Below, one piece after another: positions 43,211 to 55,426 of a stretch of 64,000 nt of DNA. The stretch's first letter is position 1. Every line of letters starts with the position of its first letter. This DNA comes from Aegilops tauschii subsp. strangulata. Taxonomy: Eukaryota > Streptophyta > Magnoliopsida > Poales > Poaceae. Position numbers and translations under genes: made by a program. Location: NCBI RefSeq assembly GCF_002575655.3, contig NC_053040.3, forward strand, positions 159,155,148-159,219,147. Reading direction: 5' to 3'. The notes under the pieces were generated by a model. It was given only the letters and a program-made list of their open reading frames with translations, did not search any database and was not told the DNA's origin.

Positions 43211-44000
43211 GGGGATGCCCAAGGCACCCCAAGTTAATATCCAAGGAATATCCAAGCAACTAAGCTTGGGGATGCCCCGGAAGGCATCCCCTCATTCGTC
43301 GAGCTATGTTTTCATTCGTCACATGATATGTGTTTTGCTTGGAGCATCAATTTATTTTGTTAGTATTTGCTTGCTGTTATTTATAATAATGTTTTGCATC
43401 TTTTATTTCAATAAAAGTGGCATTGATAGCCTTTGCCATGCTTATCTTGCAAGTATACATGTTGCTGTTTGAAAACAGAAAGTTTACCGCTGTTGCAAAA
43501 ATTCCCTAGAAAAGTCAGAGTGTGATAAAATGTTGAAACTTTTTGCATAATAAGCTCTGATAAATTTTCTACAGTGTGGTAGAGTCTCATAATGTTTGGA
43601 GTTGAATAATTATTGATACTCTTGCATTCTTTACAGACTGTACTGTTTTGGCAGATTGTTGTTATGTTTGCATTGTTTGCATATGTTTGCTTGTTTAGTG
43701 ATTCTATTTGAGGATAGGAGTACTAAATATGCAGAGGCATTTAGTATGTAATGTTGAATAATAATTTAGTGATTTGCTACAGTAGAGAATGGTAAAGTTT
43801 TTGCATTGGTTTATACTAACTTATCTCACGAATTCTTGTTGAGTTTTGTGTGGATGAAGCTTTTGAGATTTAGGAAACCGTGATATGAGAGGAATTAAGG
43901 GGACACAAAAGCTCAAGCTTGGGGATGCCCAAGGCACCCCAAGAAAATATTTCAAGAAGTCTCAAGCATCTAAGCTTGGGGATGCCCCGGTAGGCATCCC
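43211..44000 (+). repeat. PPT-like hairpin repeats in element A
   Basis: Four strong hairpins: 43,211-43,230 (GGGGATGCCCAAGGCACCCC), 43,268-43,291 (9-bp stem GGGGATGCC/GGCATCCCC, loop CCGGAA), 43,921-43,940 (as the first) and 43,979-44,000 (8-bp stem, loop CCGGTA). Three are preceded by AAGCTT, recreating the PPT string. The rest of 42,632-45,436 is non-coding. Confidence 0.75.
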
Positions 44001-45436
44001 ACCTTTCTTCTTCAACAATTATCGGTTGAGCCTAAGTTTTTTGCTTCTTCACATGATGTGTGCTTTCCTTGAAATGTCATTTTGTTTTGTTTTTGCTTGC
44101 TATTTTAATAAAATACCTAGATCTGGAAGTTTTTAAATAAGATAGAGTCCTCACATAGCTATATATTTACTTAACTACTCGCATGATCTTCACTTATATC
44201 TTTTGGAGTAGTTTGTCATTTACTCTTGTGCTTCACTTATATCCTATGAATAAATTGTTGAATAAATTGAATGTCATAAAGTTGAAATCATATCATACCT
44301 AGTGGTAGCTTCACATTGGGTTTAGAAAGTGAAATCTTTTGAGGCTTGACAATCACAATATTGGTCATACAAGCAATTCACGAATAATTGGTATAAGGAA
44401 GAGAACTTTCACATGCAAATACACTATCGTGGAAATCTTTTATGATTGTGAGCCCCCATCAAAATATTATATGCCAAAAATTGTTGACGTTGGACAAGGA
44501 AGACAACGTAATGATTTATGTTTGCTCATATTCACATAGAAGTCATATTGTCATAGATCCTTCAACATGTGGTGCTTGCCCCCCATCTTTGCTAGCCAAA
44601 AATTCCGCACCAAGTAGAGATACTACTTGTGCATCCAAAAACCCTTAAACCCAAATCTTATTTTCAAGAGTCCACTATATCTACCTATATGCGGTATTCT
44701 TTTGCCGTTCTAAGCAAATTTGTATGTGCCATCTCTAATATTCAAAATAAATTTCTCTTTTGTGTGCTCGTACCGCTCGCGAGGCGGTGAGGGGTGGCCA
44801 ATATTTTCCATGCTAGATGTGTTATTCTCACGATGAGTGTTTATTCACTTGTCATTGCACGAGAGTAAGGCAAAGGTATTAGGGATGCCTAGTCCCGAAA
44901 TGAAAAATGAATTTACTTTATGTTGTCAAATAATAAATTCCTTGGAAAGTGTTGGTATGGAGGGCACCCGTGGATACGGTTAGCCATGGAAAGTGAAAGT
45001 ATGGTGGAAATAGGAATAAACTTTATTTTCTGTTTGGGAACCGCCTATGATATATCTAGCATGGAAAGTGTCCGGTTGAAACGTTTTGCTCATGTGTACA
45101 AGGTGAGAGTTAGCAATCATAGAAGACTATATGATGGTTGAGTATGTGGGGCTCTTACTTAAACTCTGTTGAATAAGTTGAATTGCAATTGCTTGGTGAC
45201 TGAGAACATAGGTTGTTGGGTTTCAAGAGAGTTCATTGTTTGAACCTTAACATGTGAATTGGTTGCCACTACAACATGAGAAGTTTTATAAGAAAGAATT
45301 GTTGTTATGATACTAGGAAAAGTGACTGACATTGTCATTGATCAAACTTGTGCACTTTGCTAGCATTCACACTTCATAAATTATTTCTTTTATCATTTAC
45401 CTACTCGAGACGAGTAGGAATTAAGCTTGGGGATGC

Positions 45437-47002
45437 TGATACGTCTCCAACGTATCTATAATTTCTGAAGTATTCATGCTGTTTTATTATCATTCTTGGA
45501 TGTTTTACAATCATTTTATAGCAACTTTATATCATTTTTGGGACTAACCTATTGACACAGTGCCCAGTGCCAGTTGCTGTTTTTTGCTTGTTTTTTATAT
45601 CGCAGGAAATCAATATCAAACGGAGTCCAGGCACCACGAAACTTTTTGGAGATTTTTTATGGACCAGAACACCCAGGATGGGCCAGAGCAGCACCTGGGG
45701 GTGCCCCGGGTGGGATGTGCCCACCTCGGTGGCCTCCCGCACCCCCTCTTTACCCTATAAATCCACAAATATTCAAAAAAAACCTGGGGGTTAACCTAGA
45801 TCAGAAGTTCCGCCGCCACAGGCCTCTATAGCCACCAAAAACCAATCTAGACCTCGTTCCGGCACCCTGCCGGAGGGGGGAATTATCCCGGTGGCCATCT
45901 TCATCATCCCGGTGGCCACCACAATGCGGAGGGAGTAGTCCAACCTCGGGGCTGAGGGTTTTTACCAGTAGCTATGTGTTTAATCTCTCTCTCTCTCTCG
46001 TGTTCTTGAGATGTCACGATGTTGATGTATCGCGGGCTTTGTTAATATAGTCGGATCATATGGTGTTTTCCCCTCTCTATCTTGTTGTGATGAATTGAGT
46101 TTTTCCCTTTGAGATTTCGTTGTTATCGGATTGAATACTTTTATGGATTTGAGAACACTTGATACATGTCTTGCAATTGAATACTCGTGGTGACAATGGG
46201 GTATCGTATTGATTCACTTGATATATGTTTTGGCACTCAACTCACGGATTCCCGAGGTGACATTGGGGTAATCTATGCATAGGGGTTGATGCACGTTCTT
46301 GTCTTTGTTTCTCCGGTAGAAGTCTTGGGGAACTCTTTGAAGTTCTTAGTGTTGGATTGAGTATTATGAATATGAATTTGTTTTGGTGTTATTTTAGTAC
46401 GAACTCTAGGATAGATCGAACGGAAAGAATAGCTTTGTGTTATTTTAGTACGAACTCTTTAATAGATCGAACGGAAAGAATAGCTTTGAGGTGGTTTCGT
46501 ACCCTACAAACAATTTATTCTTATGTTCTCCGCTAGATAGGAACTTTGGAGTGATTCTTCATCGCACTTTGAGGGATGGTTATATGATCCAATTATATTA
46601 GCATTGTTGGGAGATTGCACAAGCGAAAGTGCGGACCCTAGGCCTCATTCAAGCATTGCAATACCGTTTTTGTGCCCGTTTACTATTTGCTACCTTGCTG
46701 TTTTTATTTATTCAGATTATAAAAATACATTTCTATCATCCATATTACACTTTTATCACCATCTCTTCGCCGAACTAGTGCACCAATACAATTTGCCATT
46801 GTATTGGGTGTGTTGGGGACACAAGAGATTTCTTGTATTTGGTTGCAGGGTCGTTTGAGAGAGACTATCTTCATCCTATGTCTCCCGCGGATTGATAAAC
46901 CTTAGGTCATCCACTTGAGGGAAAATTGCTACTGTCCTACAAAACTCTGCGCTTGGAGGCCCAACACGTGTCTACAAGAATCAAGTTGCATAGTAGACAT
47001 CA
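45437..47002 (+). mobile_element. 3' LTR of element A (1566 bp)
   Basis: TGATACGTCTCC...TAGTAGACATCA, flanked on the right by TSD CTGGG. Contains a (CT)n tract near 45,986 and a duplicated GTACGAACTCT...AGATCGAACGGAAAG segment near 46,398-46,482. Confidence 0.9.
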
Positions 47003-47406
47003 CTGGGGCTCCGGAGTGGATGCGCCCCCACCCATCCAGGAAGGAGATGTGGAGGCACCGCTTGGCCGATGTCTCGGGCCCTTCGCGCGTCGCCCCTCCT
47101 GCCAGGACGCGCCGTGAGGTCTCGCCGGAGATGGTGGGACTCTGCTTCAAGTGCTTCGAGGAGGGCCACTTCAAGTCGGACTGCACCAACCAAGTCGACT
47201 GCTTCCGCTGCAAGCTCCCCGGCCACGAGTCCAAGGACTGCAAGAGACCTCGGAGCCCTTCGCCAGTGGAGGATCTCAAACGCTCTGCGGCGGCAAAAGT
47301 AGCGCACCTTGACCAGCCGCCCCGCCCTGCCGGCGCCACAGGAAGAGCCCCCCCCCCCCCCCCGCCTCCTCCCCCGTCGCCCTCCCTCGCCTTGCCCGCG
47401 GTCTAG
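47003..47406 (+). pseudogene. LINE ORF1, zinc-knuckle part
   Basis: Continues GAPEWMRPHPSRKEMWRH and carries two CX2CX4HX4C knuckles, CFKCFEEGHFKSDC and CFRCKLPGHESKDC, followed by KRPRSPSPVEDL. ORF1 proteins bind LINE RNA. A run of about 15 C residues (47,350-47,364) lies where the reading frame is lost, so replication slippage probably caused the frameshift. Confidence 0.8.
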
Positions 47407-47514
47407 CCGCGTCTCTTCGTCCCTCATCTCGAATCTTCAGGACCTGACCAGTTCAGCGCGGGCGAGCTCTGCGTCGTCCGCCGCTCATAGAGCATGGGGG
47501 ACTTGAAGCGGAGA

Positions 47515-48597
47515 CTCTAGTTCGCCATGGTGGCCTACTCGGGCGGGGCACGGCATGACATCTCCTCGGAGTTCGTGGTGCAGGCGCTGGGTGGGGTGGC
47601 TGGCATCGATCAAGAGTAGCTCTCCTTCCACTGCTATCGGCCGGAGGACTTTCTGGTCGTCTTCGTGCGGCAAGAGCACCGCAACATTATGGCGGCCCGA
47701 CCGTTTATCGAGTTCCAAGGTGTGCGGTTCAACTTCCGCCAATGGAATCGCCAAGCCCAAGCTGTTCACTCCGTTCTCAACTTCAAAGTCTCGCTCGTCC
47801 TAGAGGGGATACCGCCGCATGCTTGGGATCAAGAGGTCATCGAGGATTTGCTGGGCTCCTCATGCCTGGTGGATGTAGTGGCGCCGGAGACGTGCTCGTG
47901 CCGTGACCTGTCTGCGTTCAAGCTCTCTGCTTGGACGGCGGACCCCGAGGCCATCCCCTCTCTCCGTTGGCTGGCCATCCCTAAGCCGGGCATGATCGCA
48001 CCTCTGAGGGAGCCGGCGCTGCTCCAGTACAAGGTCCTAATCCACCTGGATTCCATCACAGACTTCTCCGATTGCGACGAGCCTCTGATCTTGGGGGTCT
48101 CGTCAGACAGCGGCCAGAGCGGGTTGCCGCCGGACGGCAGGATCAGCGAGAGTGGTGGTGCGGCGCCCGCGCCTTCGCCGCACCGATTGCCATGGAGGTT
48201 TGGTTATCGTGATGCCAGAGGCACCGCCGGAGTTGGTGCTCAGCCTAGTGCGCGCGGCGGCGCGAGCTCGCCGGCGCGGTCTCAGTCAGGAGCCGATTGG
48301 CACATCCCGCCAATGGCAGAGAGGGAGTTTGTGTCAGCAGTGGGGCCTGCGCTGGCAGTCAGAGACAGGCTATCTGTCAGAATTTCAACTTTTGACCGCC
48401 TGAGGGACCCACAGGAGCTTCGAGAAGGCGTTCAAACAAAGAGGAAAGGACTGAGATTGTGGTGGGACCTGAGTTGCAATGTGTGGTTGTGTCACGGGTT
48501 GGGATTACTCAGGATCCTACCACCGGCTCAATCATTGGAGCCTCACAACGGCCGGTCACTGGGGGCCCCACCCCAGCTGCTCCGGATTCGCACCTAG
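47515..48597 (+). pseudogene. LINE ORF1, C-terminal part (DUF4283-like)
   Basis: Begins FAMVAYSGGARHDISSEFVV in one frame, crosses a TAG near 47,620, then reads FHCYRPEDFLVVF, EFQGVRFNFRQWNRQAQAV, LVLEGIPPHAWDQEVIEDLL and LRWLAIP. This resembles the RNA-binding region found with knuckles in plant LINE ORF1 proteins, and is followed by a low-complexity tail. 48,598-49,550 remains partly open in shifting frames and includes a Thr/Pro-rich segment without domains. Confidence 0.55.
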
Positions 48598-49550
48598 CCA
48601 ATCGGGGTGGTGACCAACTATCATGAGGAGACACAAAATCGGGGCCACTTGAGGATCGCGTTCAATCGGCCCCGTCTCAGCCAGGCAGGTTGGTGGAAGT
48701 GGGGACGCAAGGTGCTGTCATCGAGGAGGCAGTGCGTCCTGGTGGGGCCTGCTCAAATGCACCCACGCTGCAGCCAACCGGATCGACGACCACCAATCCC
48801 GAGGTGCAAGGCCACGACAACACCGAACCCGAGGAGACCGAGCGGCCAATCATCGTGTCGGCCGACACGCGCGCACCCATCATGGAGAGGCATCCCGAGG
48901 AGATCATGCGGGACCTACCGATGGCCACTGTTGCACAGATGGGACAGACTGATGGGAACCATGCAACCCCCCCCCCATTGGCGGATACTGAAACCCCATG
49001 CACGGTTGATTTGGCTCTACAAGAAGAGACCCGCCCATGCATTGCAACTGTTCAAGTTGTCGCCCCGTCCTCAACTCTGATGCTCCAGCCCCTGACCCTA
49101 CCGGAGACAGAAACGACAGAAGGCATGACCACGCAAGAAGCGATGGCATATGCCCGGCTAAAGAGATTTTGCTCTACCATCGTCAAGAAGCTCGCCCCCT
49201 GCTCCGCGAAGTCTCCGCGCTTCGTCCGAAAGCAGAGCCATTCACCCCCAAGCGCACCACGCGGTCCACCAAGAGAGCTGTGGGGCCAAGCGCTTCCAAG
49301 TCCGGCAAGGTGGAAAACGTGTTGCTGCGTGCACTCGGACTTGTTCCTGAAGACATGGTGGTTGATGATGAGGCTGTCAAGGAGCTCCAAGATCTGTTCG
49401 ACTCGCCACTTCGAGAGCAGCAAGTACAGGTCATTGCCACGCTCTTTGGAAAGTGCGTCACCAACAACGTCGACCTTGCGGGTGGTTCTGAAGTAGCGGT
49501 TGGCGTGCTTTGAGCGTGTCCGTAGGTGCTGGTGTTGTTGATTACTTGTC

Positions 49551-50587
49551 ATGGATCACAAACCACAAATTGTATGCTAGAACGTGCTTACTTGCCAGCG
49601 ATGGAGACGCGTGGTGGTATTTTACTTGCTTGGGATTCGACATGCGTGACTGCTGATCACCTGCAGTACGATGTCAACTTCCTAACCGGCAAAGTACGAC
49701 AACTTGATGGAAATGAGTGGTGGATCTCGGTGGTGTATGCCCCCCAGGGTGACGAGCTAAAAACACAATTCCTCAATGACTTATATGCGCGAAGACTGCT
49801 ATGCCCAGGACCTTGGATGTGCCTTGGTGATTTCAACATGATTCTCCGCAGCTCAGAGAAGAGCAACCAGAATATCAACAGAACTGTGATGACCAAGTTC
49901 CAAAACTTTGTTGATGACTACGAGCTCAAGGAGCTATACATGCATGGGCGCAGGTTCACTTGGTCTAATGAGAGGAACACCCCGACCTTGACCAAAATAG
50001 ACAGAATGCTTGTCTCAGTTGAATGGGAGTTGGCCTACCCAGATTATCTCATGCAAGCACTCTCCACTAGTGCATCGGATCATGCACCTCTCCACCTTTC
50101 TACGAGCAACATATTTGGAGCTAAGAGGCGCTTTCGGTTTGAGCTCTACTGGACCAAGCTAGAGGGCTTTGAAGATGCGGTCAGAGAAGCTTGGGTCTGT
50201 AGTAATGAGATCTTTGATCCTTTTAAAAGGTTGGATGCGCTCTTCAGGAATACGGCATCTTACTTACAAACTTGGGGGCAAAGAAAGACCGAGAACATCA
50301 AAATCCTCATGAATATTGCAAATTGGCTAATCGAGAGACTCGATAGAGCCCAGGAGACGAGACCCTTGTCATTGCTGGAAACCTGCCTACGCCGAACACT
50401 GAAGCTCTCTTTGCTGGGCCTTGCATCTCTTGAACGCACCATTTACAGGCAGAGATCTAGGATTCGTTGGCTAAGGGAGGGTGATTCTAACACTAAACTA
50501 TTCCAAGCCATAGCCAACGGCAGACGTGCCAAGAATTTCATCCCTTGCACCAAGAGAGGCGATGAAATCATCACCGACCAAGTCTGA
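49551..50587 (+). pseudogene. LINE ORF2, AP-endonuclease (EEP) domain, internal deletion
   Basis: ATG at 49,551 starts MDHKPQIVC, then TAG (49,578-49,580) where plant LINE endonucleases have Trp. The frame then jumps: the next recognisable block is YLPAMETRGGILLAWD, so the segment with the catalytic Glu (the QET region) is deleted, about 60 residues short of family length. The remainder is well kept: VYAPQGD, CLGDFNMI, RFTWSNER, KIDRMLVS and SDHAPL (Asp/His catalytic). A TGA at 50,585-50,587 ends it. This enzyme would nick target DNA to prime reverse transcription. Confidence 0.8.
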
Positions 50588-52378
50588 AAAGAGGAAGTTT
50601 TCTCTGAGGCCTTCGAAAACCTGCTTGGGAAGGCCGGAGTTCGTGATAACACTATAGACCTTGAGTACCTCCAGATCCCAGAATGCAATCTTGATGAACT
50701 CGAGCTAATGTTCACTGAAGAGGAAGTCTGGAACGTTATTAAAGAGATCCCTGTCGATCGAGCTCCAGGACCCGATGGATTCATTGGTGCTTTCTACCAC
50801 ACCGCTTGGCCCATCATCAAAGGAGACATCATGGCCGCGCTATTGAAATTGTATGTAGGTGATGGCCGAGGCTTCGATAAACTCAACTGTGTGCAGATTG
50901 TTTTGATCCCCAAGATTCCTGATGCCCTGGAAGTTGGAGATTACCGACCTATAAGCTTACCTCATAGCTTTGCCAAACTCTTCGCCAAACTACTCGCAAC
51001 CAGAGCTCGGCCTCGCATGTCTGAGATCGTGGCCATAAATCAATCGGCATTCATCAAGGGGAGAAACATTCACGACAGCTACCTCCTGGTTAGACAGCTA
51101 GCCCGGAAACTTCACGCAAGAAAAGAGAAGGGGTTGTTTCTCAAGCTCGATATATCTCAAGCATTTGACTCGCTGTCTTGGCCGTTCCTTTTGGAGAATC
51201 TAAGGGCAAGGGGTTTTGGTCAGAGGTGGATTACTTGGATCTCGGTCCTTCTTTAATTAGCAAGCACTCGAGTGGTGGTCAACGGAGTCCCGGCTAGACG
51301 ATTTCATCATGCAAAGGGCCTAAGGCAAGGGGAACCGGTATCGCCGCTACTCTTTGTGATCGCCATGGACTCCGTCACCTCCATCATTAATAATGCAACT
51401 GAAGAAGGAACCATCAGCTTGTTCAGAGGTGTCACAGCCACGCAGCGGCTATCCCTTTATGCGGATGACCTCGCGCTGTTCCTGAGACCGACTTTGCAAG
51501 ATCTCACCTTCGTCAAGGCCATGTTCGACATCTTCGGCGAAGCTTCTGGCCTCTGGATCAATTATAGCAAATCCAACGTGATCCTCGTCAGGCACAACGA
51601 GAACGATCATCACGGAGTGGAGTCGATACTGCAATGTAGGATGGGAAACTTCCCATGCCGTCACATCGGTCTACAACTTGCAATCAACCAGCTAACAAGG
51701 GCAGATTGGCAGCCGCTACTTGATCAAGTTAGGAAGTTCATCTCGGCATGGCAACGAGGCCTCATCCAGCGACCTGGGAGATTGATCCTGGTCAAAACAG
51801 TCATCGCTGCAAGACCGGTCCACCAGCTCCTAGTGCTCGACCCACCTGTTTGGGTCCTTGAGGAGATCAACAAGTGGATGCGCTCGTTCTTTTGGGCTGG
51901 CAAAGAGAAGAGCCATGGTGGACAATGCCTTGTCGCTTGGGACGCAGTTTGCAAACCTACAACTTTCGGAGGCCTAGGTGTGAAGAACCTAGCACTGCAA
52001 GCGTTGGCACTTCGTGTGCGATGGGAATGGCTGAGAAGATCTGATCCGAGCAGACCCTGGCAAGGGTTACACATAATTGTGGACGATCAAGCGCGTGAGG
52101 TATTCAATAGCTTCGTCAAAATCAAGGTGGGGGGATCAAAAGTCCTCATTTGGAAAGATCGGTGGATTCACGGCACTGCGGTTGCTGACATCGCCCCGTT
52201 ACTTCACGGGGAACAAAAACAGGCGAACAGTAAGATATGCGCTTAATAACAATGCCTGGACGCACGATGTGCAAGGGGAGCTCTCTTTCTTGGGCCACAT
52301 GCAAGTCTACTCTCTATGCCAAGCCATCAACACAGTGGAGAGGAACCTGGAGGAGCCTGACCAATTCATTTGACCTTG
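50588..52378 (+). pseudogene. LINE ORF2, reverse transcriptase
   Basis: Same frame as the endonuclease. Shows RAPGPDGFIGAFY, VGDYRPISL, QSAFIKGRNIHDS, LFLKLDISQAFDSLSW, then TAA at 51,254-51,256, GLRQGEPVSPLLFVIAMD and the active site LYADDLALF. The thumb-like continuation runs to VLIWKDRWIHG. A frameshift near 52,225 follows, and the last readable part (ALNNNAWTHDVQGEL) stops near 52,378, just before the Copia insertion. Belongs to the RVT_1 LINE class. Confidence 0.85.
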
Positions 52379-52397
52379 TCACGCGTCTGGTAGATAC

Positions 52398-54115
52398 TGT
52401 TGGAAATATGCCCTAGAGGCAATAATAAATGGTTATTATTATATTTCTTTGTTCATGATAATTGTCTATTGTTCATGCTATAATTGTATTGTCCGGAAAT
52501 CGTAATACATGTGTGAATACATAGACCACAACGTGTCCCTAGTAAGCCTCTAGTTGACTAGCTCGTTGATCAACAGATAGTCATGGTTTCCTGACTATGG
52601 ACATTGGATGTCATTGATAACGGGATCACATCATTAGGAGAATGATGTGATGGACAAGACCCAATCCTAAGCATAGCATAAAAGATCGTGTAGTTTCGTT
52701 TGCTAGAGCTTTTCCAATGTCAAGTATCTTTTCCTTAGACCATGAGATCGTGCAACTCCCGGATACCGTAGGAGTGCTTTGGGTGTGCCAAACGTCACAG
52801 CATAACTGGGTGACTATAAAGGTGCACTACGGGTATCTCCGAAAGTGTCTGTTGGGTTGGCACAGATCGAGACTGGGATTTGTCACTCTGTGTGACGGAG
52901 AGGTATCTCTGGGCCCACTCGGTAATGCATCATCATAACGAGCTCAATGTGACTAAGGCGTTAGTCATGGGATCATGCATTGCGGTACGAGTAAAGAGAC
53001 TTGCCGGTAACGAGATTGAACAAGGTATTGGGATACCGACGATCGAATCTCGGGCAAGTAACATACCGATTGACAAAGGGAATTGCATACGGATTGATTG
53101 AATCCTCAACACCGTGGTTCATCCGATGAGATCATCGTGGAACATGTGGGAGCCAACATGGGTATCCAGATCCCTCTGTTGGTTATTGACCGGAGAGGCG
53201 TCTCGGTCATGTCTGCATGTCTCCCGAACCCGTAGGGTCTACACACTTAAGGTTCGGTGACGCTAGGGTTGTAGAGATATATGTATGCGGAAACCCGAAA
53301 GTTGTTCGGAGTCCCGGATGAGATCCCGGACGTCACGAGAGGTTCCGCAGTGGTCCGGAGGTGAAGAATTATATATAGGAAGTCAAGTTTCGGCCACCGG
53401 GAAAGTTTCGAGGGTTACCGGTATTGTACCGGGACCACCGGAAGGGTCCCGGGGGTCCACCGGGTGGGGCCACCTATCCCGGAGGGCCCCGTGGGCTGAA
53501 AGTGGAAGGGAACCAGCCCTTAGTGGGCTGGGGCCCCCTTGGGCCTCCCCCCATGCGCCTAGGGTTGGGAACCCTAAGGGGGGAGCTTCCCCCTTGCCTT
53601 GGGGGGCAAGGCACCCCTTTCCCCCTTTGGCCGCCGCCCCCCCCTTGGAGATCCCATCTCCCTGGGCCGGCGCCCCCCCCAGGGGGCCTATATAAAGGGG
53701 GGAGGGAGGGCAGCAACACACAGCCTTGGGAGCCTCCCTCCTCCCCTGCAACACCTCTCTCTCTCTCTCGCAGAAGCTCGACGAAGCCCTGCTGGAGACC
53801 CGCTACATCCACCACCACGCCGTCGTGCTGCTGGATCTCCATCAACCTCTCCTTCCCCCTTGCTGGATCAAGAAGGAGGAGACGTCGTTGCACCGTACGT
53901 GTGTTGAACGCGGAGGTGATGTCCGTTCGGCACTCGGTCATCGGTGATTTGGATCACGGCGAGTACGACTCCGTCATCCACGTTCATTGGAACGCTTCCG
54001 CTCGCGATCTACAAGGGTATGTAGATGCACTCCCTTCCCCTCGTTGCTAGTATACTCCATAGATGCATCTTGGTGAACGTAGGAAAATTTTAAAATTATG
54101 CTACGATTCCCAACA
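52398..54115 (+). mobile_element. 5' LTR of the Angela-type element (1718 bp)
   Basis: TGTTGGAAATATG...ATTCCCAACA. Contains a TATA box (CCTATATAAAGGGG near 53,687) with G/C-rich sequence around it. Next to it is a PBS variant TGGCATCATGAGCC (54,117 on) that departs from TGGTATCAGAGC. ORFs 53,285-54,050 recur in the other LTR and are chance. Confidence 0.93.
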
Positions 54116-55426
54116 GTGGCATCATGAGCCAGGCCTATGCGTAGTTACTATGCACGAGTAGAACACAAAGCAGTTGTGGGCGTTGAGTTTGCCAATTCTT
54201 CTTGCCGCTACTAGTCGTTTCTTGTTTCGGCGGCATTGTAGGATGAAGCGGCCCGGACCGACCTTACACGTACGCTTACGTGAGACAGGTTCCACCGACT
54301 GACATGCACTAGTTGCATAAGGTGGCTAGCGGGTGTCTGTCTCTCCTACTTTAGTCGGAACGGATTCGATGAAAAGGGTCCTTATGAAGGGTAAATAGAA
54401 ATTGGCAAATCACGTTGTGGTCATACGTAGGTAAGAAAACGTTCTTGCTAGAAACCTACAAACCACGTAAAAACTTGCAACAACAATTAGAGGACGTCTA
54501 ACTTGTTTTTGCAGCAAGTGCTATGTGATGTGATATGGCTAGAAGATGTGATGAATGATATATGTGATGTATGAGATTGATCATATTCTTGTAATAGGAA
54601 TCACGACTTGCATGTCGATGAGTATGACAACCGGCAGGAGCCATAGGAGTTGTCTTTATTATTTTGCATGACCTGCGTGTCATTGAATAACGCCATGTAA
54701 ATTACTTTACTTTGTTGCTAAACGCGTTAGCCATAGAAGTAGAAGTAATCGTTGGCGTGACGACTTCATGAAGACACAATGATGGAGATCATGATGATAG
54801 AGATCATGGTGTCATGCCGGTGACGAAGATGATCATGGTGCCCCGAAGATGGAGATCAAAGGAGCATAATGATATTGGCCATATCATGTCACTGTTTGAT
54901 TGCATGTGATGTTTATCATGTTTTTGCATCTTATTTGCTTAGAACGACGGTAGTAAGTAAGATGATCCCTTATAATAATTTCAAGAAAGTGTTCACCCTA
55001 ACTGTGCACCGTTGCGAAGGTTCGTTGTTTCGAAGCACCACGTGATGATCGGGTGTGATAGATTCTAACATTCGAATACAACGGGTGTTGACGAGCCTAG
55101 CATGTATAGACATGGCCTCGGAACACACGCAATACACTTAGGTTGACTTGACGAGCCTAGCATGTACAGACATGGCCTCGGAACACGGAGGACCGAAAGG
55201 TCGAGCATGAGTCGTATAGAAGATACGATCAACATGGAGATGTTCACCGATCTTGACTAGTCCGTCTCACGTGATGATCGGACACGGCCTAGTTAAACTT
55301 GGATCATGTTTCACTTAGATGACTAGAGGGATGTCTATCTGAGTGGGAGTTCATTAAAAATTTGATTAGATGAACTTATTTATCATGAACTTAGTCTAAA
55401 TCTTTATACTATGTCTTGTAGATCAA
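54116..55426 (+). other. 5' leader of the Angela-type element
   Basis: A 1.3-kb untranslated leader between PBS and the gag start. Near 55,082-55,195 two copies of TTGACGAGCCTAGCATGTA and GACATGGCCTCGGAACAC form a direct repeat about 63 bp apart. Confidence 0.7.

Larger units (their letters stand above)
31782..47002 (+). mobile_element. Gypsy element A, non-autonomous Athila type, hosting element B
   Basis: TSD CTGGG at 31,777-31,781 and 47,003-47,007. 5' LTR in two parts (31,782-32,017 and 39,542-40,821), internal region 40,822-45,436, 3' LTR 45,437-47,002. A tRNA-Asp PBS is near-adjacent to the 5' LTR, and AAGCTTGGGGATGC abuts the 3' LTR as PPT. It encodes only a decayed gag-like ORF; protease, RT and integrase are absent, so it needed a helper. 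Confidence 0.9.

Noticed and set aside
53285..54050. Pro/Gly-rich ORFs on both strands, repeated at 60,326-60,984
   Set aside because: They are in the two LTRs of the Angela-type element, in G/C-rich tracts near its TATA box.
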